From assembly GCA_030386875.1 (NCBI GenBank), contig CM059559.1, forward strand, positions 69,950,392 to 70,014,391: a stretch of DNA of 64,000 bases, in the 5' to 3' direction. The stretch is from Morinoia aosen (Eukaryota > Arthropoda > Malacostraca > Amphipoda > Talitridae). A program made the position numbers and the translations under genes. This document shows positions 9,838 to 20,600 of this stretch, one piece after another (position 1 is the first letter of the stretch; the number at the start of each line of letters is the position of its first letter). Under the pieces are notes generated by a model. It ran no database searches, had not been told where the DNA came from, and saw nothing but the letters and a program-made list of their open reading frames with translations.

Positions 9838-12450
9838 ATATTTGATTTTTCATTTTCAAAGCTGCAATTTAGTTTCAGATGATGCTGTGAATTATTTTAA
9901 TGATTCAAATAATATGTAGTACTTTCTGTATCACTCGTACTATGTACCTTATTTGGTATTTGTGAAGGAGAGGACAGTAATCGATTTTGCAATTTTCGCT
10001 GCCTAACATAGTTAATTAAATTGTGAGGAATAATGGCCTCAAGCCCTCACACAATCGAGTTAAGGAAAGAACGAGAAATTTCGCAAAAATTTAATTTAGA
10101 ACGTTTAATAAACTGCAACGGCAGAGTAATATTTAAATTGCGGTCAGCGCATTAACAGCGAGACCTATTAAGGTCGCAGGCAGCGTATGCCGTTTAATTT
10201 TTATTAGAGAGTTACATTTAAAATTTTTAAGGACATACGTTTATTGCTTTAAAATGGGCAAAATAACCCAATTAAAAGTGACAGCCAGGGTAGTTGATTT
10301 CAGCTCTACCACTCCGGCAAGGTCGAAGGGAAAGCCAGCTCGTACAGGTAGTTTCGTAGCTTGAGGTCCGAAAGGCAGTTTCAGAGCGTAAGTTGAAGGA
10401 TTAGGTTGTCATGTACCTTCCACGTAATGGCGCGCCATACACGAACGACGTTTGCGCCAGCGAAAGAGAGCCGCGTACCCAGTGCACTAGAGACGGTTGC
10501 AAGATTCTGCGTAGCTCAGCAGAAGCTACCTCAGCAGTTCCGAGCGATGCCTGCCTGGCGACGGGGCCATACCAAAAAAAGTCACGAAAGTCGATCTCAC
10601 GGCCGTTACTGATGCCAACCGCCATGGAAAGTAGCGGGGGTAACTGCATCTATAAAGGGTTGTCCCTAAGGTAAAGAGGTCTCACTCCCATACGTGTCAC
10701 TATCGTCGAAGGTCCTCGCACACGCCGTTTTTACTTGAGTCTTTGTGATAGAATCCAGTCCGGCGTGCTGGGTATTGTTATTGTATAATTTACGTTTGTG
10801 ACTTCACGCTTAAAGCAACTAATTAACTACATAAAGTAAACGAGGCTACTTCGAACTCTACGAAACCTGCACCAGCGCTTCACCTAAGATACGTGAGACT
10901 CTCTCTTTGTAGCTGTCAATGTTTGCGGGCTATAACCAGTCCCCGATATATTGGTGATATCCGTTCATAACAGTAAAATTGTGTGGCCACATAGAACATG
11001 TTTCAATGCCTGCTATAGCTGCGTCTTATTTAGAATGCCGATCATGAGATTTCACTGAAATTGAGAAAAGAGATTTATTACGTTTGAACGATTTACCCAA
11101 AGAAAATTTTAATCACTTCGTTCGATCATGAAGAGGAGGATCGTAACAAGGTGAGACAGTAGTAGCGTCAAAGTGGCAAGACACCGTCACGCAGGGAGAT
11201 CGGCCGCAGAAGGTAGACTGCCGCGCCTTTAAAGAGATTCTCAGGAATCCTCTCAACACCTGGGAGTGGAACGGATGGGCCACCAACACTCAGCACCAGC
11301 AGGACAATTCAGAAATAAATCAGCAAAACTGAAATCAAAAGAGACGAACTAAACGAACGAGATCAAGTGCAAATTTCAACAGTAGACTAACAACTATTTC
11401 AATTTTAATTACCCAAGTTCAATCCCTCAATGGAGTAGACTGCAGACAATCAAGGGAAGAACCGGAGCTGCGACGATAAGAAGTACTGCAGAAAAGAATT
11501 TTCTTTGTATTAAAACAAGGACGAACGACCGATACCAAAAGCTGACGAAACAAGTCGACAAGTTCAAAGAATTTCACGAAATACGACTAACAAGACTGAT
11601 TTTACAATAAATAAACAACAATACACACCTGAGCTTATAAATGGCACTCAGTGGAGGAACTTTTAGGCGAAGAATTAATTATTGAGAAATTAAGTAGAAA
11701 TCAGTAGTAGGAAAGTGTCCAAGGCGTGAAAGATAGCAAGTATAGTGAGAGGTTCAAATGCGTTAGAAATAAGGTAAATGAGTACAGGTCGATACCAGGT
11801 CGCTTGCGCCACCTAGAAACTAGCAGAACCGCACTCTTTTAAGTTAATATTTAAGGTTACCGAAGTAACTAGTTAAAGGCCAACTGGCCAAGTTAATTGC
11901 CAAGGGCACTTGGAAAATTTAAGCAAAAAGTAAGCAACTTAAATTAAAGAAAGAAATCATTCACACAAACAAAAAATCATTAAAGAGATAACAGACACAG
12001 GAAGAATTTTAGAAAAGTGAATTGCCACAGTTCCAGCCAAGTACAGCCTCCTCCATCACCGTCCCGTCTCAAGAGGTGGAGAACGCAACGTAAGCCACGC
12101 CGCAGCCCGACGCTCCACCGTACTCCATCCAACTAAGGCTCCGAACTAGCCTTCGCCAAGCCAGCGCACGATCCTTACACTGGCTGCATTAAAAAACCAA
12201 GGTAACCTTCCACGGTAAGTACGTGAAGGACGTTCAAAGAATTCACACGGAGTTTCTTAAGGAATTTAAGGAGTTCAAAAGGATTCTGCCAAAACCTCCT
12301 GACACAACGACCCACCTCAGCTTCGATCCGACCGGAACAGCCAACCTCGGACTCACAGAACAACGCTCTCGACAGACGCACACAAGACGTACAATTTTGA
12401 GGAATTATTTCCGATAAAATCAAAGTAAATCATTTTTCATCCACACAATT
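9838..12450. other. Gene-poor spacer with repeat debris
   Basis: No coding region is supported. 9965-10020 resembles the AGCGGTA-type repeat. 10400-10800 is GC-richer, with a TATAAAGG at 10650 and a weak look of an old LTR, but no partner copy or primer site was found. 11000-12100 is purine-rich low-complexity DNA. Confidence 0.5.
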
Positions 12451-12859
12451 TCCGTTGGAAATTAGTATTTAACGACTTATAGCGGTATGTTAATTTTCAT
12501 CTTTGATGAATGTACTCGAATAAACAGCTGCTAATCGATTTTCGAATTTTTGTTGCTTGAATCACGGAAATAACTTCGTAATAAATTACTTTTCTTGCAT
12601 ACACTTTTTGTGGAAAACGAGTATTTTAAGAGTTAGAGCGGTAGGTTTAGTTGTTGCCCGATTGAGCTGTTAGAGTACGTTTTAGGTACTTTGTAATTAA
12701 TTATTTGCTGACCCCGCGGAGCCTGAACCCACTTCTAGGATCTTTTAGTTGATAATAAAATAAAGGTTATCACCCAATAATAACGAATTATAGCGGTATG
12801 TTAATATTCGTCTTATAGGGCGGGATGCGCTCGATTATTCGAGCGCGTCGGAAGGGAGA
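12451..12859. repeat. AGCGGTA-type repeat, left of the Gypsy insertion
   Basis: This carries the family motifs AGCGGTAGGTTTAG, TCGTCTTTGATGA and AACAGCTGCTAATCGATTTT. The same motifs recur at 58385-58800, 59150-59720 and 60930-61450. A perfect 8-bp hairpin (GCGCTCGA/TCGAGCGC) lies at 12827-12846. The repeat resumes at 23419, beyond the Gypsy element. Confidence 0.65.
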
Positions 12860-13192
12860 TGTGCGCCCGCCGAGTATATAAATAGAACCGGCAAGAGACA
12901 TCGCCGTTCATTAGCGGAGGCCTGCCGTAGAGGTCGCATTTAAAACAGAGTCGTCGCTGTTCAGTAGCGGACGCGTGACTGTCGAGGAAGCACCTGTATA
13001 GATCACAGATGCGTTATCGAAGTAACATCACTTCGCATTAGCACCACTTCGTCCGATCTAAAGAGTCTTTGCCAATCCCAAGCCTGTGTCAATTCTGAAG
13101 TACCAATAAAGGATAACCAAGTTACTGCTCATGAGTCACTCCCGAACCTCATTCGCGTTAGTTTCGACCTGTACACGAAAAGGGCCGGAACA
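12860..13192 (+). repeat. Gypsy 5' LTR
   Basis: It starts with TG and ends with CA. A TATATAAATA box sits at 12875-12884, only 15 bases inside the LTR, so U3 is extremely short. A TCATTA initiator-like site follows near 12908. AATAAA is at 13105-13110. Confidence 0.93.
12875..12912 (+). promoter_or_regulatory. LTR core promoter: TATA box and initiator-like site
   Basis: TATATAAATA is followed about 30 bases later by TTCATTAG, close to the arthropod initiator consensus. Transcription would start near 12908. Confidence 0.6.
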
Positions 13193-15417
13193 TATTTGGT
13201 GGCCAGCAAGGGAATGCCACATTAAAGATATCCACATTGCCGCGTTTCCACATTGCCCATTGAAGAAGAAAGATATCAAGAATTGATCTTCGGTTCTGCT
13301 GATCCGTGATTTTAAGTGTGAGGAGTGTCACCCTGTTGGAGTAACGTCGCATAGTTATCACATTACTCCGGAGCATCGAGAAAAGGAAGAAGGACGTCAG
13401 CGCAGAAAATCGAAATTCTTGGAAAGAACTTCGAGGGAGAAAAAATAGAAAATCTACACGCTAGATCATCGCTACTCAAAGGAGAAGATGAAGTGAAGGG
13501 TCCAGATCAACAACCTGATCTGTCGACGAGATCTACGCATCTACGCACCGTCATCTGCAACGAGAAGATCGACGAGAGCTACGCATCGCCAAAATATTGT
13601 TCAACGTCACCAACTAGCTTCGCATAGCAAGCTGAGTATACGCCGATAATGTTTGCTTGCGAATTAAATAAGCATTAGCTCAATTTAATAATTATACATA
13701 ATCATTATAAAATTAATAAATAAGAAGTTCTCTATGTAAAACTATTTAAGCAGCATAGGCATTGCAAGCGCAGTGAGCACGCTGGTTCTTGGGAGTGAGA
13801 GCCTGAATGCGGAAGCATTTGTGAAGGCGGTAGTCCATTGTCTGTGAATGAACAATTGAAGGAAGTTCTAGCCTGTCCTCTTGCACCCATTGTTCTCTAG
13901 CACCCATTGTTCTCTAGCGCCCATTGTTCTCTAGCATATAAGAGTAAGCTGAAGCAGCTTGCCTCTGTTCAGAGTGGTGCCAGCCTTCACGAGCAATTAG
14001 CAAATAGCCTGTTTTAAGTCCACGGAAAATGTGAGTTATCATTTTATTGTATGTAGAATATTTTCATTAAATGTGTGTAGAACATTTTTCTCTTAAAGGT
14101 AATTGGAGGTCTAAGAATATAGGAGTATTTTGTGTTTATGTCGGACAGTGACTCTGACGGATACGAGTACATAAAAACTGTTCCGTATGTGACTAGCTTT
14201 GGAAGATTATCTATTCCGATTTTTTCTGCGAAGTCGACTTCAATACCTGTCAACATGACGACCACCACCACTGTTGTGGTTTTCTTTTCTTTTCCTACCG
14301 ATGTCACATCATTTGTAATAGTCGCTGCCGACATTTGTTGTTGTGATGCATGTTATTTCGTGACATTCGTTAATATTTGTCACTATCTTTTATTTTCTAG
14401 TTTGTATTAATCACGATAGCTTTTCAACGCTGCCACCGGTTTGACACTCGGACAAACAATATTTATATTTATAAGACATATTTTCAAGATCTTCGGTAAC
14501 GTTGGTATAAGAGCGGAAGGCTATTATTTGCGTATGTGCATCATCTTATATCATTATCATAATCATCTCTTTATCATCTCTCTCTAACTTACAAAGGAAA
14601 TTGAAGACACGAAAGATTACAAAGGTTCGTTATTAACGCAGACACCTAATATATCACAATGCTGTCGAGAGAGAAGCTGGTTAGACATATAGTAAACATG
14701 TTAACTTATCTGCAGAATCCAGTTTGGGCGTTGTCGAAGTATTTGCGAGGAGGCTGGTGCCTTTGCGATCCATTTATAATGAATGATTGGAGCAAGATGG
14801 ATCTCCAGGTAATTTAGAGACAAATTTAAGTAGCTTTGACACTAGAAGTCGTTTACAACAAAGCGGGTTCATCGCCAAAGGCGATGAACCGCAGGTGAAG
14901 ACACCAATAAGTTAGATGATCTCGTACTGTTGCTCTTCACTATCGAACTTAATGGAGGAACCTTTTCGACTGCCTCTGGCAAAACCCTGCGTCAGACTAA
15001 CCGTTGCCCGGCGCCCGCTAGCTTGAAGGAATGAGGGCGCGTCTCTACCTCAGAGAACAAACACGTTACGACATTAGCTACTCATTAATAGATGAAGAAC
15101 CCACAATACTGACTAACAATAATTACGATCCCGCATACAATCTTCATAAATGAATACTATAACATCCTAGATGATTAAGATTAGAAAGATAAGAAATACA
15201 TTGCGATCGAGAAAAGAGAAAGAGGTATCTGATAACTTGAACTTGTAGTCCCTCAGCAGCGTCGTGGTGGTGATGTTAAGAGGGTAGCACGGTGATGGTA
15301 AGGCATAGCGTCGCCTGGCGATGTTGATGAAGGAAATAGCACGAGAGGCACATTGTAGAGTTGATTCAAAGTTGTGCTTATCCGCGAGAAGATATTCTAA
15401 GTGCGGTTCTTTTCGAG
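13193..15417 (+). other. Gypsy 5' leader, non-coding
   Basis: TGGTGGCCAGCAAGGGAA, just after the LTR (from about 13197), is in the place of a tRNA primer site, but I could not assign a tRNA. A splice donor context (AAAAT then GTGAGTTATC) is at about 14030. A possible acceptor (TTTTATTTTCTAG) ends at 14400. Between these is a 91-codon ATG frame (14138-14410) that I do not trust as a gene. Short tandem CCCATTGTTCTCTAGC-like units lie at 13885-13935. Confidence 0.6.
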
Positions 15418-15503
15418 ATGAAAGTCGTGGGCCAGACGAAGCATTTCAATATTCCTCGTAGCGATCCCTTTATGAATATAGATGTAGGGAGGTTATATCA
15501 TGA

Positions 15504-16856
15504 GGATATAACACCACTGTCACCCCTGTAACTAGTACAGTCACTACCACAGTTATCCCTGTCACTAGTACAGTTACCACTGTGACGACTTCTATTGTCG
15601 GTCCGATACCTAGTGTTGTAATTGCTGGGCAGGATTTGCCGCAGTTTAGGGGTAGACGTCGTAGGAACGACCCTGACTTCATAGAAAATAAGTCACTAAA
15701 AACGCATATAAAGAATGTGCGAGCGTATTTTAATATGCTTTCAGATAATTCGGAAGAAGCAAAATTAAATTTATTGTTGCGAACTGCAGACAAGCGGGTT
15801 GGGGACTTTAATACTGTCGTCGCTTTCATAATTAGTGAAGGTTATGATTTAAGTTTCGAAGAAGTCGTACACCTGTTAGAGAATATCTACGTCTCGAAAG
15901 GTGAAAGATCTCTGCGCGCGGTCGCCTGTGATCTAAATAACGTACGCCTAAAACGTAATGATGCTTTAGCAAGTCAGTTTGTTGCTATCCTGTCCAAAAT
16001 CCGTAAGCTAACCCACAGAATAATGAACAGCCCGGAGTGTTCGAACAGAGCCCACCCCTATGTAGTAAATTGTCCCGATCCTGTTGCTCTCGATAAGTAT
16101 GTCGAGAATACTATAATTGTTGCGTTAGCTATGGCCATCATCAACCCCCTAGTAACAGAAGATTTTTCCAAAAAACTATTTCACAAACCCTTCAACTCGT
16201 CGGAAGAACTCCTTCAGAGACTTGTGACTGTCATTCGGAATTTTCCCGAGGATAAGCAAATATTAGCGACTCGATCTGAGAGATCTGTGGAAATCTATTG
16301 TGCAGAGGATGACCATTCGTCCGAATCAAACTTTGATGCAGCCTATGATGAGGCCGAAGTGCATACAATGACAAGAGGCGGATTTCAAGGTAGAAGTAGG
16401 ACGCGTAGGCCCTACTCGAGACCATATTTCCCAAGACCAACTTTCCGTGCTAGACCTCACGTAAAATCTTTTGTTGGAGATCGTGAATTAGGAACTCTAG
16501 AAGTCCAGGCATTAGAGACAGCTACTGAAGCTAGGCGTTGCTCGAATTGTAACAGAAATGTGTGTGTCTGTCAAGGACAAGGTGTGTCGGTGACCACTGT
16601 GGCTAGGAAACCGACTGATTGGTACAAACCAGGTTCAGGTCAGACAGCCACCGAGCATTCACTGCGTGACGTAGTTTGTTTTCGTTGTAATAAGTTCGGA
16701 CACTACGCAAGAGACTGTAGGTCCAGACGAGACTATTTCAACAGACCAGGTAGACCTGATCGTGTCCGTGCGCGAGGACAGCATAAAACTCGTGTACCAG
16801 AAAAAGGCCAGGTAGAAACTTACCAAACTAACATTGGCGATAATTTTTTAGCGTAA
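15504..16856 (+). CDS. gag: Gypsy gag polyprotein
   Basis: Gag forms the particle and packages element RNA. The frame is open from just after a TGA at 15501 to a TAA at 16854. It contains an N-terminal TTVTPVTS-type repeat, a helical capsid-like region and a basic Arg/Phe/Pro-rich stretch. Two cysteine motifs follow: CSNCNRNVCVC, and a classical CCHC knuckle CFRCNKFGHYARDC near the end. There is no in-frame ATG before codon 52 of the segment counted from GTG 15582. A 37-codon ATG frame at 15418-15531 overlaps its start in another frame. The start is therefore uncertain and this copy may have a one-base lesion there. Gag and protease are linked by a slippery site at 16844-16850. Confidence 0.85.
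   Translation, partial: GYNTTVTPVTSTVTTTVIPVTSTVTTVTTSIVGPIPSVVIAGQDLPQFRGRRRRNDPDFIENKSLKTHIKNVRAYFNMLSDNSEEAKLNLLLRTADKRVGDFNTVVAFIISEGYDLSFEEVVHLLENIYVSKGERSLRAVACDLNNVRLKRNDALASQFVAILSKIRKLTHRIMNSPECSNRAHPYVVNCPDPVALDKYVENTIIVALAMAIINPLVTEDFSKKLFHKPFNSSEELLQRLVTVIRNFPEDKQILATRSERSVEIYCAEDDHSSESNFDAAYDEAEVHTMTRGGFQGRSRTRRPYSRPYFPRPTFRARPHVKSFVGDRELGTLEVQALETATEARRCSNCNRNVCVCQGQGVSVTTVARKPTDWYKPGSGQTATEHSLRDVVCFRCNKFGHYARDCRSRRDYFNRPGRPDRVRARGQHKTRVPEKGQVETYQTNIGDNFLA
16844..16850 (+). promoter_or_regulatory. -1 ribosomal frameshift site T TTT TTA
   Basis: The gag frame reads AAT TTT TTA GCG TAA. The heptamer T TTT TTA is in the correct phase for a -1 slip four codons before the gag stop. 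It leads directly into the open protease frame, whose own upstream stop is at 16841-16843. The same heptamer serves gag-pol frameshifting in lentiviruses. No strong downstream hairpin was obvious by eye. Confidence 0.75.
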
Positions 16857-17623
16857 ACTGTGGAGACGATTTCATTGCCGATAGAAATAACGTCGATGGT
16901 AAAAATGAAATTGAAATAACTAAGTGTGACTCTACGTCAGTGACCCCCTGTGAACCCGAGGAGAATTCTGGTTCTGAAGATTCCCTCGTTAAAAATGTCG
17001 AGAGAATTGATGTGTTAAACATGTCTGAAGATTCCCTCGTTAAAAATGTTGAGATAATCGATCCATTGATTAAGTGCCAGAATAGATATGAATCGCTGGG
17101 AGAGGTTGATTTAAGCGATTTAAATGATTTAAATGCTCATGGCACTGAATGTGAAAGCCATTTGACGGCGAACGTTTGTAAATACGAAGAAGATGAAGAA
17201 GTTGAAGTTACAGGACAAAATGAGTTATGTATAATAAGAAAAAGTCATAAGCCCATGATTGTGCTTAGAAAAGATGCAGACCTGTGGAATGCATTGATTG
17301 ATTCAGGATCAGAAAAATGTCTGATCAGCTACCACAGAATTAGTGAGATAAGTAATGACGTGAAGCCAAGTTCTCTGACTATAAAAGGCGTTAACGCTAA
17401 AAGTAATGTTGAAGGAGAAGTGGAGCTTATCCTAAAGTTAAAAAACGGTGTAAGTTTAAAGACAAATGCTTTAATAATTAAAGATGGTATTTACAATTAT
17501 GACGTCATTATTGGGCGTGATTTATTAGACAAGAACGCCGTTGTAGACTTAAAACAAAGATGTTTAATGATTAAAGACGAGAAAATTCCCTTTGCAGAGG
17601 TAAAACGACGAAAAAAGAGATAG
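16851..17623 (+). CDS. pro: Gypsy protease domain (pol, first segment)
   Basis: An aspartic protease of the retropepsin type releases the mature gag and pol proteins. The catalytic triad is in LIDSGSEKCLIS (17295-17330), and the flap and second hydrophobic motif occur as VIIGRDLLDKNA (about 17506-17540). An acidic spacer with a duplicated SEDSLVKNVE motif precedes it. No good ATG stands at the start. Expression is best explained by the -1 slip at 16844. The frame closes with a TAG at 17621-17623, and the following RT frame is in phase with it. Confidence 0.85.
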
Positions 17624-17665
17624 ACAGAGTGTCTCGAGTATTTAATAGAGAATACTGAGTGTCTC
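17621..17665 (+). promoter_or_regulatory. In-frame UAG followed by a stem-loop (possible readthrough signal)
   Basis: The TAG at 17621-17623 separates protease from RT in the same frame. Nine bases downstream a stem forms between 17633-17642 (CTCGAGTATT) and 17651-17659 (AATACTGAG), with one bulged G and an 8-base loop. A UAG with a nearby downstream structure resembles gammaretroviral readthrough, but here it lies within pol. Alternatives are a nonsense mutation or restart at ATG 17666. Confidence 0.45.
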
Positions 17666-20600
17666 ATGGCGGACACGATTACGTCCAGAGCTAAGAAAAA
17701 AGTCCTAAATAAGCTAAGAAAGAGAGAGATTCTCAGGACGTGTAATGCTGCGAGAGTAGGCGAGGAAGTAAAAAGGGATGGTAAGAGAGAAAATCAGCCT
17801 GTTCGAGGCGTAGTTGCAGTTACCAGTTCCCCCACAGGGCCAAGGCCGTTAAGAGTTCATACTCAAAGAGTTGAGATTGCTCCCAATGTAATTTTGAAAC
17901 ATGTTGGACATGTTGGAAAGTGTAAAAATGGAGAATACATAATAAAGAAAGCAACTTTAAAAGAAGGCATTTGTGTCGCAGAAGCAATTGTGAGAGTTAA
18001 TAATAGGAGAAAGATTCCGTTGTTGTCAATTAATAGCTCCGACAGAGCGATTGTTTTACCAGAGAATGCAATTATAAGTACTTTAGAAAAAGTGGAGAAG
18101 GATCACATTGAATCCGAAGTTTACTTGTCAGATGTACAAGGAGAATTAAAAGGAGGATTGAGTACCTTTGTGCAGGCAGCTAGTGTTGTCCAGGACAGTC
18201 ATTTAGATGTCGAGAAGAAAGACACTAATAGTAAATCTGTCGGGATCACAGGAGTTGTAGACAAAGGGTACATTTCTGATTCCAAAGAAATAGCCCGTGG
18301 TCGGCGGAAATTAAATAATGATGATATCAAGTGTAACGATGACGAAATGAAGCCTGAATTGCTGAGTTTGTTGAATGAATTCAGAGACGTTATTACTATA
18401 GAAAATGAATCGATCTCCGCTGCTGCGATTAAACCATACAAAATACGTTTGAAACCTAACGTGGATGTCGTAAATGTCCCTCCCTATCGTATTGCCCACC
18501 GTTACATGGAAGACTTGAAAGTCGTTAACGAAAAAATGTTAGACGACGGAATTATTAGACCATCGATTTCAGCTTATAATTCACCGATAATTGTAGTTCA
18601 TAAGAAAGATGGAACTATACGCCCGGTAGTTGACTTTCGCAAAGTAAATGAGGTAATTTATGAAGAATCATTCCCTCTACCGCGAATGGATGAGATTCTC
18701 TATAGTCTAAATGGTCAAAAATATTTCTCGAAATTAGATCTTAGGTCGGGATATCATAATATTACACTGACCGATGAGAGTAAGGAAATAACAGCATTTA
18801 CCGTCGGTAGCAGAAAATATGAATTCAACCGTTTACCTTTTGGTTTAAAAACCTCACCTGCATATTTCCAGTCAGTAATGACGCAAACACTATCTCCTGT
18901 TCTAGGAAAACTATCTTTCGTCTTTATGGACGACGTACTCATTTTTTCAAAGGAAAAAGATCAGCATCTTGCCGATATAAAAGTTGTACTTGAACTATTA
19001 AGAAACGCTAGATTGTCAATAAAGACGGAAAAGTGCCAATTCTTCTGTGATGAGATTGAATATCTCGGACATTCCATTAGCGGAATGGGAACCAGAAGCA
19101 CCGGTACTGACAAAGTGAAGAATTTAGAAATTCCTAAGAATGTGAAACAGTTACAGTCATTTCTAGGACTAGTAAATTTCTTTCGTTGGTACATAAAAAA
19201 TTTTGCGAGTATCGCAAGTCCGCTCTATAATCTTCTGAAGAAAAATGTTGAATTCAATTGGTCTAGAGATTGTCAAAACGCTTTTGAAAAATTAGAGGAT
19301 GAACTGTGTGAAAATACAATCTTGAGTCACCCAAACTTCGATCAAAATTTTCATCTGTTTTGTGATGCATCAAACGTCGGCATAGGAGCTGTTTTACTCC
19401 AGTCAGCTACTGATAAAGTTCGAAACATGAGACCTGTCGCATTCTTTTCTAAAACGTTGAATTCCACCCAACGACGATACTCAACAACGAAAAAGGAGAT
19501 GTTTGCTATAGTTGAAGCGTTAAAGTACTTTAAATATCTTGTTTTAGGCTATGATCTGGTCATTTACACCGATCATAAGCCTTTAGTTCCTTTATTTTCA
19601 AAGAAATTGCCTGAAGACAACACGCTCGCTAGGTGGAGTATTTATGTTCAAGCTTTTGATGCCAAATTAAAGTATTTTTCTGGGAAAGCAAATAGTGCCG
19701 CCGATGCATTAAGTCGATTAAATCATGACAAAAATCCTTTAACAGAAAGAGAACTATTAGAGTGTTCTGAATTAAACCCGGATGTAGAGACTTTTCCCGT
19801 TGTAACCAGGCTGCAAGCCGCTGCTGCGGGTAACCAATGTAACAAGCCTGTGACTGAGGGAGAGTTCGAGGAGACAATGCCAGGAAGTGAGGATGGAAGA
19901 AACAACAACAGTACTGCTGAACAGCAGACAGCCCCCAGACGTGAACCCAGTGACTTTAATAGCAGACAGAAAACGTGCTTATGCAGACTGGATAACGTTA
20001 ACAAGACTACAGACCATTCAAGTATTAACGACAACTGGTCGTTAGACGAATTTAAACGTGAACAAGATAGTGATCCTTTTTGTTCTGAAATAAAGGATGC
20101 CCTAGAGAATGCAACAAAAGTTACTAATACTGACATGAATGAATTTCTGATTATGAATGACATTTTGTATAAAAGACGAAGAATTGACAACAGACCCAGC
20201 ACCATTCTGACTATTGTGGTACCTTATACTCTGCTACACAAGACAATTTTATTTATTCATAATTTGTCCCATACAGATTTGAATCATACCTTGTTTAAGT
20301 TTAAATTAAAATATTTTCACCCGTACGAACGGACAATTACACGCAAAATTGTTGAATCTTGTGACATCTGTAAGATTCTAAAATCACGAATATCGACGCC
20401 GATTAAAATTCTAAATGCTCCAATTGGAACACGATGCTTTCAAACGGTCAGCATGGACTTCTACGGTCCATTAACAATGACAGACAATGGGAACAAATTT
20501 ATTCTTGTCATCATCGACTTATTTTCCCGTTTTGTTAAATTATATTCGACTAGTGACCGACGTACAGAGACTGTTACAGATTGTCTATGGAATTTTTGCT

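Noticed and set aside
10401-10674. Overlapping short frames in the GC-richer patch as a gene
   Set aside because: Frames are short on both strands, there is no homology or splice support, and they coincide with a composition change only.
14138-14410. A 91-codon ATG frame in the Gypsy leader as a protein gene
   Set aside because: It lies between a splice donor and a possible acceptor, is low in complexity (Thr, Val, Cys runs) and has no recognisable domain.
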